Shown piece by piece: positions 13,376 to 25,269 of a DNA stretch of 64,000 nt (within the stretch, counting starts at the first letter, position 1; every line of letters begins with the position of its first letter). The notes below the pieces were generated by a model. It had not been told where the DNA came from, did not search any database, and was given only the letters and a program-made list of their open reading frames with translations. This stretch comes from Paramacrobiotus metropolitanus (taxonomy: Eukaryota > Tardigrada > Eutardigrada > Parachela > Macrobiotidae): assembly GCF_019649055.1 (NCBI RefSeq), contig NW_026570374.1, positions 62,001 through 126,000 of the forward strand, given 5' to 3'. A program made the position numbers and the translations under genes.

Positions 13376-16300
13376 TCAGTCCTGTTTGGTGCGCTTACGC
13401 GGACGGCCCACCTGGCCGCCGGTCTTGGCGCGCTGCGCCGCGCCCGCGGCGGCCTGCATGTCCTCGAAGTGGCGGCCTTCCGGCGCCAGGATCTTCGGAC
13501 TCATCTGCGTCGGCTTCCTGACAACAACAACAACAACAGATTTATTTATCCGAATTAAAGTAATTAAAACAATTCCCATGAGTAACGACAATAAATTACC
13601 AGTTTTAAAAATTAATCTACGATAATTCAAGCCACCCACAATAAACGTAATCAAATTATAAATATATAATACTCTGTAGAAGAATAAATAATGAAAATAA
13701 TAATTCTGAGTGTAATATTGACTGAATAAGAATTAATATGAATACAAGATATAATAAATCTGTACAAATGTCAAGTAAAAATTAAAGAAGAACTTCTACG
13801 CTGACCCGTAGTCGGCGTAGAAGTTGTTGAGGGCCCACGCGGCCTCCTTGAGCGTCGTGGCCTTCTGCCAGGTGCACTCGGCCAGCTCCCAGCCGCGCCA
13901 CTTGATCAGCACCCACATCTTGTTATTGCGGCCGGGCCCGCTCTGCAGCAGCGCCCCCACGATGCGCTCCACCTCGTACAGCTCCTCGCCCTCGCCGTCG
14001 CGCTTCAGCGGGCCCTGGTGGGGGCGCACCGGCGACGACGCGGCCTCCTCCTCTCCCTCCTGGCTGCCCTGGCTGGTCTGGCTGCCCGAGGACGGCTCCT
14101 CCCCGCTCTGACTGCTCTCCGACGCCGGCTCCGCCTCCCCCGCTTTGGCCGCGCCCTGCTTGCTGTCCGCGTATTCCGTCTTCTCCAGCTTCACCAGCCA
14201 CGCCTCGTGCGCCTCCCCCTCGGGGCTCATCACGCGCGGATTGCGCCAAGTCACTTTCCTGCATCAACGAGTTCAATTCCAATTAATTACACAATTAAAT
14301 CCTGATTAAATTATCTGCATTTTTTGAAGGATTCAAATTTAATTAATCAGCTGAACAAAATAAATACGGACTAATTTAAACTGCTCATATTTGTATTTCT
14401 GCAAGAAAACAAAGCTAATTAATCAAATCACTGTTTCTCAATGTGTAAATCAAGTTTGTTATTCAATTAATAATTAGCAGTATTAAAATTAAATCCTCCG
14501 TATTTCTTGAAGAAATTAAAATGATTGATATCAAGAGTACTCGTATTAAATTAACTTTTTTTTTAGAGTTCAAAGCTAACTAACTGAATGGTTTACCTAT
14601 CAGAAAAATTAAATTACTCAGTTTTTCTTCGATAAATCAAATTTGATAAATTTTTTATGTACTGTAACGAGCGCAATTAAAATCCAGTAAATGCACGTAC
14701 CCGTATTTCTGGAAGAACTCCTCCTGCAGGTGGTTGCTGCCGGCGAAGGCGGTCTCCTCCTCCCAGGAGTTGTTCTCCGGCGTCCAGCCGACCCACTTGA
14801 CCAGGTAGTACTTCTTGCCCTGGTTCATCACCGCGCCCAGAATGCTCTCGATTTCATAGTACTGGTTGCCGTTTTCGTTCAGCGCCGGGCCCGTCTTGTT
14901 GTCGTCCTTGGGCGCCTTGCGCTTCTTGCCGGCCACCTTCCCGTTCTTGGTGTCGGCGTCCCACTGGGCCGTGTCCTGGAACTGTTGTAGTTCGCGGTTT
15001 TGACGGATCTGCTTGGCGCTCATGTGCGGGTGGATGGCCGCGCGTAAGTTCGACTCGTCCTCCACCGTCCTACAGCAACGAGCAACCGAGGCGATTAACA
15101 GGAGAAAAACCAAGAATTTAAATAGGAAATACTGAGAAAAAACAATTACAAATTACAATAAATTACAACAAAAATTAATTACTTAATAAAATACATAAAC
15201 ATGAATGCAGTAACAACAAATGAATAAACAGCAATAAATAAAAATAATTATTTACAAATAAATGATAATAATAAATGAATAACGATAAAATGCCGAATTT
15301 TGCTTACCAGCCTTCGGCCTCCGTGGGGATGCGCTGGAGTTTCTGTAGTTTCTGCACGTAGGCTTCACGCAGTGGGGCCGGCACCTGGCACTGACGGCGG
15401 TAGTCGGGGTGGGCTTTGGCCGTGGCTGGCTTGCACCACATCCACACGACGTCCTTCTCCTGCACAAAACGCGCAACGCTCAACAGTCACTCAACACCAC
15501 CGAAATGAAATTATAACGGATTTTAAAAAATAGCAACAAAAACGGTATAACGCTATAATTAAGGGGAATAATAACACTACAATTAAGGATAATAACAAAA
15601 TTATAAAAAAGAATAGCAAAATCAATAAATAACTGAGTACAGAAAATCAGAAATAAAAAAGCAAATAAAAGGAAAACACTGGCCACGGACCATTTTGTGA
15701 GTCAACACTTCCAAGACAGGCGCCGGACTGGCGCTGCGCGGGGCCTTGGCCGAGGGTTTGGTGCTCATGCGGGCCACCTGCTTCGGCGGACGGCACCGGC
15801 GACATCCCAGGACTCCGCAGTTGTAGACATCCTGCACAAACAGACAACAAAGATGACGCAACAACTTCCACGTCGTCCATCGCCCTCACTTCACCATTGC
15901 GGATTACAGTCGGTTTACATCTTAGCGTTATCAAAGTAGATTTTTTATCAATTATAAAATCTGGAATTCCCCACTGCGGAGACGCGTCACACAATTTACA
16001 ACTACCGCGCAGAAAATGGGAAAAACGGGCGAAATAAAATATAGTGTAAATGGCCCGAAACCTGTACAACAGCATAAACCAAGCGGCTGTAACAGTGAAG
16101 TGAGCCCCATGCGCCGTATTGATTGCTTACCGTGCGAATCTTTTCCAGGGCTTCCTCCACCTCCTTCGCCTGGCGTGCCTTCACGACGGAGTCCAGTTCG
16201 GCCGTCTTGTCGCGAGTCATTCGACGCTGCTCGACCTTGCGCTTCAGCTCCGCGTGACGGACGGCCATGCGGTGCTCGTGGGCGACGCGGGTACCAGACT

Positions 16301-16590
16301 GTGAAAATGGTAAACAACGTCACAACGTTCAGTGGACTGGTTTCAGCGAACTCACGAAATCCATGCAAAACTTTAGTAAACCCGAAAGAACACACAATGA
16401 CCGTATGAAAACACGAATGTGCCAAGGATTTTTTATTTTATGAAGGGCGCAAAACGCAGGTAAAGAGGTTTCTCAAAAGGCAAACGCGCGGATCGCACGG
16501 ACTTTCAACGCAGCATCGAACGCAGCAGCGCAGTGCCCGTTTCTATATCCTGTTTCTGCTGTTTGTCGTTTCTACACTTCTACTCACCAT
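13376..16590 (-). CDS. two-chromodomain protein with C-terminal AT-hook-like motif
   Basis: Coding exons 16590-16588 (ATG only), 16298-16131, 15831-15691, 15459-15308, 15069-14701, 14258-13806 and 13517-13376 join in perfect phase to 475 residues. Order: basic coiled-coil-like N-terminus; a Cys cluster C-x4-C-x2-C (CGVLGCRRC, about 62-70); a W-M-W-C-rich segment; chromodomain 1 (about 225-277: YYEIESILG, YLVKWVGW, SW); an acidic Ser-rich linker; chromodomain 2 (about 371-428: LYEVERIVG, VLIKWRGW, TW); and GRPRKR near 466. Both chromodomains keep the aromatic-cage positions (Y, W, W) used to bind methyl-lysine. No chromoshadow, helicase, SET or enoyl-hydratase domain is seen, so it is not HP1, CHD, SUV39 or CDYL. 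Probable nuclear chromatin reader. Confidence 0.85.
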
Positions 16591-17100
16591 TTCTCAGAGG
16601 AATCAGGTTACCAGTAAAACAATCAGAAACACGTTTACAGTAAAGAAATATTCGAAGCGGAATTAAGAAAGGAAAATCTTGTCAACGTAAAAATTAAAAG
16701 CAATATTGTGCTGCCAGATTTCTGATTTCTCTCAGCTGCTGCGCTCGGAACCCAACACGAAACTGAACAAAGTAGAGAAAGGCAAGAGCCATCAGCCTCA
16801 ACGTTGATCACGCGCCCACGGTACGACGGCCGGCCGGCCCGGTACGGAGCCGACAAATTAAGTTTTTGGAAATGTGATCATTTTGTGTTAGAAAGGTTAG
16901 TGAATTCAGAAATATTAATCTACCTAATTGATAATTTTTTAGGATAACGCAGTAAGAGTATTGAAGAAAAGTTTGCAGTTGACTAAGACCGAGAAAATAC
17001 AACTCGGTTTGCGGTCCGGTTTAAGCTGAACCGGTCAAGGAAAAATTTAGCAGTAATGTATCGTACGTACGGCTGAACGTACGACTGGAGAAATTACTAA

Positions 17101-17680
17101 TTATTTTATTTTTTTTACTTGAGTATCTTCGTCGACGTGATTTTCCGGAAGAGTCTCCAGCGCGGGGGCAGGATCAGCAGGGAGCGCGGCCGCGACCAGT
17201 AAGGGTGCGTTGGGTCGGCCTGTATCGCCAATGCGGATCTCTCCAGCGTCCACCAGCCACTGCAGCACAACGGGATCGACTAGATCCATCTTGAACACGT
17301 GATATTTTAGTAAAGCCACAAAAGGTTGATAAGAAATACAGGCACACTGGGGCAGTAATTCGGGAAAGGTTAAATATAAAAAATAATAAAATTTTTTTTG
17401 TACAAAAAATACTGTAATAATTTTTTGTACCATAAGATGTATTTTTAAAATAAAAATTTACAACTTGGATTGAATCATTGACAGACACAATTCACAAGAT
17501 GGATTCGTTCAGCGCACGTGGATTAAGCACGTGGCGTTCCGCAGTAAATTTGCACGTTTTATATCGTACTGCAGTAGTGTACGAGTAAGTACTTACAATG
17601 GACGCAAAAATGAGCAACTCTTGTTGAGTCAACAAGGCTAGCCTGTTGCGCAATTGACAATGAATGAGAGAGCAGAGAGA
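17101..17680 (-). CDS. possible small gene of unknown function
   Basis: A GC-rich open stretch in AT-rich surroundings reads down to a stop at 17101 and includes MDLVDPVVLQWLVDAG and GEIRIGDTGRPNAP. Upstream, another open piece (RNRLALLTQQELLIF) ends at a good GTAAGT donor near 17598 in phase 0, and a CCCCAG acceptor near 17353 would join it in phase 0. No start ATG is clear and I do not recognise the family. It may be a partial gene, a relic, or chance. Confidence 0.3.
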
Positions 17681-18373
17681 CGTTAGAAAGCGATGACCGG
17701 CGTTAGCCACTGGCACTGACCCACTGACGCTGTCTGACAGCCAGTCTGCCTGCGCTCCCGCGCAAAATGCAGCTGCCGCCCGCAGAGCGGCAACCGGCGG
17801 ATGCACCGCACAGCACTGTACTCGAACCAGAACGAAGCGTTCGCCGCTTATCGGTTTTTATGGCCATTCCCGCGTCGGTTATGCAGTATAACGGGAAACT
17901 GAACGGTTCTCGTTAAATTTATTTCCTCAACAGTTGGCTGCAAAAATACTAAAGCCCGTTTTATGATCCACGAGGCTTACGTGCGCGCTTGTCGGGAAGA
18001 TTTCTCCACCCTTATATATATAAAATGCGCGCTGCTGGTTGTATAAACATCTGTTTCGACTGAGTCCTTAAAGTTGCATAAGAAATTTAATGGATTTGGA
18101 GGATTCTCAGAGAAATAATAAATCCAGTGATTATACGACGTTGGCCAATCAATGGCTGCGAAGAAGGCAGTCGAACGTTGCGGTACATGTGATTTGTGTA
18201 TGTACTGTACGTAAATAGCGGCTCTGACCGGAAACACGCCAGTCAGTATTCTATTCACCTGGCTGTGAACGGTTCCGCTGCATTAGTACTCGTATACGAT
18301 TGTAACTTGTTGCGTGTTTATCGTTATTTTTTCGATCCTGTATCTTTGTTGTTCGACTGATTTCAATTATGGT

Positions 18374-18407
18374 ATAATTATTATACGTACATAATTATTA
18401 TACGTAC
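18374..18407. repeat. 17-bp unit in two tandem copies
   Basis: ATAATTATTATACGTAC occurs twice head to tail, a short local slippage repeat upstream of the transporter. Confidence 0.7.
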
Positions 18408-18494
18408 ATAAAGTATACAAGCTTCGTTCAATTATCAGCATACGCCGGATACTGCGTTACTGTTGAAATATTCGAATTCGCTGCATGCCGGCAT

Positions 18495-21400
18495 TTGTCC
18501 CCGCCTTTACGTCGTCATGTCAGCCCCCCGGAAGTCGGTGCGTTTGAGTCGGAAGTGTCGTACATCCCCAACGGCAGCGGTGACGAGCGGAAGCCGTCCA
18601 GCAGCGGGGACGATGGAAGCGGCGGTTACGGCGCGACACTGCCGGCATTTATAGATGCTCGTAAAAGGAAGCCGGCATGGTTCCATATCAACTACAAACT
18701 GGTCCCGCTTAAAGTCCTTATGCTCCTTATGTACGGAGGTCAGTACACATGATAAACATTAAAATATAAATACGCCGACGGTTACAAAATGATTAAAAGC
18801 GCTCAAAAAGATTATTATAAATTAAAATAGCTGCAATACGTATGTATTAAAAATTATTATTTTATTACGTTGTTTAATTAAGACTATATCTATACAAGCA
18901 CTAGTAATTTAATTTTTAATTACTTACTGTGACTGGTTCTGGATTAGCCAAATCATTAACGATATAATTGTTACTATCGTTAATATTAAAGTGCTCAGTA
19001 TAACGCGTCATAGTCCGTAATTAATCAGTATTCAGTATGATTATTATTGTTTTAATTTTCTGTAAATAGTTAGGGTATACAAAGTACGAGCGGAAGTGGC
19101 GTTGTTTATGCAGGCATCGCGGCGCTGTACCCGTACTTGTCGGTGCACATGAAGAGCGTGGGCCTGTCCCTGACGGAGTCGGCCATCATCTACGGCATCC
19201 TGCCCTTCTTCAGCTGTCTGGGCCCGCTGCTGGGCGGCTTCCTGGCCGACAAGATCGGCAACTACAAGCTGGTCCTCATCGGCTTCAACCTCTTCAGCAT
19301 CCTCGTCCACCTCCTGCTCTGCTTCGCCGTCCCCTCCGCCGTCTCCCGCATCCACATGACCGACTTCCAGCACGTCCGCTTCAACCTCACCCTGCCCTGC
19401 GCCGCCGCCCCGGGCCGGCTGCCGGCGCCGCTGGACCGCCCGCTGCTGAGTGACCTTTCGGTGATGGACCAGGACTGCCTGCCCAACACCACCTCCTGGC
19501 CGGGCCCGGACGCCCTGGAGTCGCAGATCCAGCTGCGGGAATGCCGTGCCTATGGCCGTTGCGGGTCAGCACGGCTCATTAATTAGTTCAATAATATACA
19601 TATATACAGATACGTGATACGTTATATATATATTACATATACGTTATATAAAAAATATATATATGTTGTATGAATAATATATATACGTTAAGGCCGTGTT
19701 TAACAGAAACGCCAGTAGTCTGTGCGTGGACGCCACCACTTCCGGTTGGCGCCACTGCCTCCCCCTGGCGGACAGCAGCACCGGCGACACTTCCGGTCCG
19801 CGCCTGACCAACGCTTTCATCCAGCGCATCGCCCGCACCAACGACTGGTGGATCCAGCAGTTCTCCCTCAACGGCCAGTCCTCCACGCGCCTCGGCTGCC
19901 GCGCCGCCGACCACCCGGACTGCGAGGTGCGCTGCGCGGCGGTTGTGGGTCTCCTAGGCAGCTGCCGGGTGCTGACGCCGCCGGCCAACCATACCCTCGT
20001 CTTCGTGCTGTACTTCGCTCTGCGCATGCTTGCCGGCATGGTCGGCTCCACGCTGATGCCGCTGATGGACGCCGCCGCCTACCAGATGTCGGAGGAGCAC
20101 GGAGGTCAGTCCCCGAAAGGTCACGGGCGCTCCGTAATCAACCGGGTGTGTTGCAGGTGATCTGGGATTTCAGCGGATGTTCTCGCTGATCGGCGTGGCC
20201 ATCTTCCCGCCGCTGTCGGGGTACCTGGTGGGCGTGGCCTCGCAGTACACCGGCTCGCCCAACTACGCGCCCTCCTTCATTACCTTCGGCGCCATGCACT
20301 CGGCCGCACTGGTCATCAGTTGTTTCATGACGTTGAGTCTGCGCAACGCCGCCGAGAACATCGTCTCCAACATGGGCCAGATGCTGCGCAATCCCAAGGT
20401 CTTCGTCTTCGTCGTCATGATGTTCCTGGCGGGATGCGCGTGGGGATTTCTGGAAAAGTCAGTGTTAAGCGCAGCTACTGACGGTTGTGTGCTAGCATTA
20501 AATTAAAATAAATCATAATAAATTAACATCCAATTTTAAAAAAATTTAAAAAACAAAAGAAAATATCCATATATAAAATTTGTCATAATAAAAATGAATA
20601 AAGTATTAAATTCAAATTAAATTTAGATTAAATTAAATTAAAATAAGATAAAATTTGGGCAGCTACCTGTTCTGGTTCATGGAGGACCTGCAGTCGCCGA
20701 CGTGGGTGCTGGGCATGACCAACACGGTCGCCTCGGTGGCGGCGCTGCCGGTGGTGGCCGGAAGCACGTGGATCATGCGGCACATGGGCCACACCAAGGT
20801 CTTCATCGGCTGCTTCCTGCTGTACGGCTGCCGCTTCTTCGCCTACAGCTCCACCTACAACCCCTTCCTCATCCTCCCCGTCGAGATCCTCGAGGCCTTC
20901 ACCACCTCCCTGCTGTGGGTGGTCGCCTCCGTGTATTGCGGCAAAATTGCGCCCGATTATTTGGCCACGTTGCAGGGCGTCATCGGCAGCGTACATTACG
21001 CGATGGGTATATATATAATATACATATATTCAAATTGGGCATATTTTATGTATATTTATTACATAACTTATTTTAAAATACTTACTTCCAGTTTATTATA
21101 AGTTACTTTTTGAATTTTTATACGTAAATATATAGAACAAATAAAGGTGCAGTATTTATCTTAACATGCAATCCTTATCCCGTATTTACGGTGCTGTATT
21201 GTACATATGTACATGTATCAAGTAATTAATATTAATGGCATCTGTAATTTCATATGCCACAAGCTTTTGCGCAATATGAATACCGACATCTACCGTACTC
21301 GTAAGTATATATGCTACAAGGCGCAAGCGCAGAACATTTGTGCAATGAAGAGCAGCGTTATGGGAACGGCAGGTCATATTAAAGGTGACGACCTTGTCCT

Positions 21401-21899
21401 GGTGTAGGTCGCGGCGTGGGCGGCCTGGCCGGGGGCGTGATGTTTGAGAAGCTGCAGCCGCGGCTGACCTACATCATCTGGGGCAGCGGCTGCATGGTGG
21501 TGGGCCTCATCTACGCCGTCCTGCATTACGCCTGGTTGAAGCGTGTGCCCAATCCGCAGCGCACGGATGCCGGTACATATACACAACTATGCGTTTTATC
21601 GAATATATGAAATTATATAATTGACAGACGGCATGCGGCGTCCGAGCCAGCTGAGTCCGGAAGACGAGAAGATGCTGCAGCGCTTCGCCAAGATGGACGC
21701 CTTCACGCGTCGCTACACGGCCGCCAACATCCTGGCCGAGAGCGAGGAGTCGCCGTCCGCCGCGGGTAGAGACTCGCCGCGACGCGGTTCGGACGTCTCG
21801 GAGACGGAGAGCCTGCAGAAGGTCAGGGCGGCCGCCGCCGGGCGCCGCAAGAGCACGCTGGTGCCCACCGTGGCCGGCATGCGTAGCGCCAGACGCTGA
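18495..21899 (+). CDS. MFSD6-like major facilitator superfamily transporter
   Basis: Exons (18495)-18738, 19114-19564, 19707-20104, 20157-20457, 20663-21006, 21408-21572 and 21628-21899 join in phase to about 724 residues. The family signature is clear: INYKLVPLKVLMLLMYGG, then YPYLSVHMKSVGLS, then GPLLGGFLADKIGNY (the MFS A-motif loop) and GCAWGFLENYLFWFMEDL in the second half, as in MFSD6. A large loop after TM2-3 is rich in Cys and N-glycan sites. The tail is hydrophilic with Ser/Arg. The start is unresolved: no in-frame ATG precedes the first membrane segment, and the ATG at 18517 is out of frame, so a 5' exon is missing from this model. Substrate unknown. Four of six donors are GTCAG instead of GTRAG. 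Confidence 0.87.
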
Positions 21900-22039
21900 G
21901 ACCGCAGTACTTCCGGTCCACATTTTATTCTGTACACATACTAAAATGGCAAAATGGCCAACGCTTGCGGCGTATATATGCGACTAAAGAGTAATGTGTG
22001 CGGTGTTCATTGGCTAACTGAATTCTTCGAACAAAGTGA

Positions 22040-22400
22040 CCAAAAGGTCACTGCTGAACCTGTTTGCTTAAAATATTCACAAATTAATAAGAGATATGCA
22101 TATGTATATAATTATCATATGTACAAGTATTTAATTGTGCGACATAAAGGTCACGATAATTATGATAAACCATTTGCAAATTAATATGGAATTAATTTAT
22201 TTTGTGATTTTGTTGTGCAACATGAAGGTCACGACAAAATGTATAAATTATCCAGATTATTTACAAATCAATGCGAGATATATTATATGTGTAATTTTAT
22301 TGTGCAGCGTAAAGGTCACGTTGGATATCAAAAATAATTTACAAAATGGTGAAATCCAATAAAGGAAAGATCGGTGTGCAATCACGGTAAAGGTCATGAT
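22040..22400 (+). repeat. degenerate ~80-bp tandem repeat carrying AGGTCA
   Basis: AGGTCA occurs at 22045, 22048+100 (22148), 22226, 22313 and 22391, spaced 103, 78, 87 and 78 bases, each within a similar context (TTGTGC...A.AAAGGTCACG). A stray copy, TAAAGGTCACG, lies at 23344. AGGTCA is the half-site of nuclear receptors, and A/T bases before it fit monomer-type sites. It sits between two convergent gene ends, so it may be only a decaying minisatellite. Confidence 0.6.
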
Positions 22401-22427
22401 CAGGTGAGTGAGGCATGTACAATTTCG

Positions 22428-25269
22428 TTATATAAGAGTGGTGCGGGGCCGGCAGCGCAGGATGCTGATAACCTCCTTGCGGAGACCGTCCAGACAGAAG
22501 AGGTAGATGAGGGGATCGGTGCAGTAGAGGAGGCCGTAGTTGGCGGTGACGGCCAGCAGGATGTCGGGGTGGAAGTAGGCGGGGTTGTTCAAGAGGAGGT
22601 AGTAGGTCAGTTTGGGGCCCCAGAAGAACATCTCCGCCGACACCAGTAGACAGAACAGGTACAGCTTGGGGTCCTTGCGCAGGAACTGCAGAAAGGTCAG
22701 GGTCTGGGAGGAGGGCGGTTTGGAGGCGTGGCTGGGGGTCTGGCTGCAGTGGCTGGGGTAGCTGGGCAGGGGCGCCAGGCTGGACTGCCGCGAGTGCCGT
22801 CCGGGGAGGCTGGCCGGGTTGAAGGAGCACACTTCCGAGGGCTCGTACTTCACCATGTCGTCCGTGGGCTCTGCAATGCAGTGCCCAGTTAATAGGCCAT
22901 TGCAGTAGTTTTGTGTATGTATAAAGGATGCGTATTAAATTAACCGTAAGATATATATACATACGTAGTATACCTGTAATTATTTACGTGTTTCAATTTG
23001 ATATTGATAATATTATTCTTAGTTTCATATTAAATCGAAATACGCGTATAATTACAGTTACGTATGCACGTACAGTACGTACATAAATATATATAACCTG
23101 TAACTGTGCTATATAGAAAGATATACAAATTTTATATAAATTCAGTAAATAAGTATAGGTTGAATTATATGGGTTCTTGTTTATAGATAATTATTCTAAT
23201 TATTATCCTACAGATGCGTTTCACAACGATGTACTGTACGGTATTATGTGTTACGTATAACCTAGTGTAGGCGTTAAGGTACGGGTAAATCAAACATTAA
23301 ACAGATGGGTACATAACGCTATGTATTAAGCGTTAATGAGGGTAAAGGTCACGTTCATGCAGTGCTAGAGACGAAGCGGAAGCAGCGCGTTGACAAGGAC
23401 GGCTTAACCGGTAAATAAGCCGGCGTGGAAGACGCAATCAGCGGCTGCCGCAGTCTCAAGGAGCAGTCGATGGCAGTTCGCCGGTAGTGCGGTCGGGATC
23501 GATTAGCACTGTTGACTGTTTACAGCCGGCGCCATTGAAATCTGAATAGCCATCCAGAATCTCGATTCATGTCTCCTCTTTCACTGCACCCGGCACATGT
23601 GTCAACGTTTCTTGTTGGTTTTTTAAAGCATTAACAGTAGCGCATATACGTCATATATATATGTCATATATGCAGATACCACAATGATGCATATAATTAT
23701 TTCTTTGTTCTGCATCGCAGCAAAAAGACCCGTAATTAACCCAGTTCCAAGCAGCCGGCACCGGCTTCGCCCCTCTGTATAGTATAAGCGTCACTCCGGA
23801 TGTCGAATGACGTCACACCGGATGACGACGAAACCGCAGAAATCACTGCTTTTTCTCAAGCCGTTAACGCTACCCCGCTAATGCGCGTAAAGTACGGTAC
23901 ATTAAGTTAAAAGCCGAACCCAGGGGCGTTTGCCGGCCGGCGTCGTTTTTTGTCTTCGTTTGCTCGCTCGATAATTATTCGCTTAAAGCGTTGCGGCGGA
24001 TGGCGGAATATGGGAGGATCAATCAATGCGCCTGATTGTTTACAAGCGGATATAACAGTTACTCGTAACAGTCCTTAATATTAATACAGATCTGTACTTG
24101 GTACATCTTTAAGCGCACCGCATCGAAAACACAGTAGCATATTACTTTTTTTGGGCAAACTTTTCACATACTTTCCCAAGGTTTTCATTATAAAATAATA
24201 AAGACGCTACAAAATTTGGTATAGTGAAAACAACAGTGCCGGCCATGAATAACATTAAGCTCCGCTCTGTATAATACAATTGCCGCAACCCATTTTGAAC
24301 TGATAAAACATTCCGCATGTTGATCAATATAGATATTGCAAATCATCAGCCTCGGCTGTTTAAAGAGGAGGAGGATAAATAATATTAATTTCGATTTATT
24401 TGTCGATTTTCCAATTCGATTTTTCTGCTTTAACTGCTTCGACCAGCGTGCGGTAATTGCGTCAGTTAAAAAGATGTGATACAAAAAAAATAAAAAAATA
24501 AAAAAGAATAAATAAAACACATCTAATATACGAGTACATTATAAAAATTACTGTGTCATATTGTATAAATTGTTTGGATGTATTTAAACTTACCGGGTAA
24601 GGCGTAACTGTGCATCCGCATCCGTCTCAGGCGTTTGTGCCAGACCTTGGCGACCACCAGCGGGGCGGCGGCGTAGGTGGCCAGGATGGGCAGTCCGTAG
24701 AGCATCAGCTGGACAGTGATGGCGTGCAGCGGACACGCGTAGATATCCACGAAGCACTGCCATTCGTCGGCGGCTAGCCGGCGCCGGCCGTCCAGCAACA
24801 GCAGCGGCAACGCCCACAAATGGGCGTAGGCCAGCGCCAGCCCGCTCAACGCCGTCACCGCCGCCAGGCTATTGGCCTTGCGGTACAGCAGCGGCCAGCA
24901 GACGGCCAGCAGGCGGTCGTAGGCGATGAAGAGGTGCTGCAGGATCGGCAGGCAGTACAACGTCCACACGCAGTACAGGTAGAACCGGCACGCCACCCGT
25001 CCCATGTCCCACCGCCCCAGGAGGCTGTGGCGGGCCAGCAGCGGCGTGGCGGTGAAGATGAGGAGCAGGTTGGACAGGCACAGGTGCAGGACGTGCGCCG
25101 TGAAGGGCGTCAGGAGGCTGCGGCGGCGCGCGAAGGCGGCGATGATGAGGAGGTTGAGGAGGCCGCCCACCACGGCGGTCAGCACGATGGTTAGGCTGCA
25201 CACCGTCGTGAAGAGGGAGCGTGTGGGCACGGATGTGTTGGAGAGGCTGGCGTTGGCTGACCACTCCAT
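22428..25269 (-). CDS. rhodopsin-like G-protein coupled receptor 3 (orphan)
   Basis: Exon 1 (25269-24594) encodes a glycosylated N-terminus and TM1-5; exon 2 (22870-22428) encodes ICL3 and TM6-7. They join through a split Glu codon (GTAAGT donor, TTGCAG acceptor) to 372 residues. Visible marks: TM3 Cys in GRVACRFYLY, AYDRLLAVCWPL (a D-R-L version of DRY), WQCFVDIYACP in ECL2, and TDPLIYLF as the NPxxY equivalent. The 1.7 kb intron (22871-24593) carries AT-rich sequence and one AGGTCA copy but no recognisable exon. The layout resembles receptors 1 and 2, but the sequence is more distant. Ligand unknown. Confidence 0.87.

Larger units (their letters stand above)
16591..18494. other. 5' region between chromodomain gene and transporter
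   Basis: Holds the 5' UTR and promoter of the chromodomain gene (-) and the unresolved 5' end of the MFSD6-like gene (+). One possible small gene (17101-17680, -) and a short tandem duplication lie inside; the rest shows nothing recognisable. Confidence 0.45.

Noticed and set aside
13796-15113. The two chromodomain exons as separate HP1-like genes
   Set aside because: Exon phases (GG/G) connect them and the flanking exons without conflict, so one gene is simpler.
18517-18654. ATG-started frame at the 5' end of the transporter
   Set aside because: It is out of frame with the transporter exon and ends without domain; it shadows the real exon.
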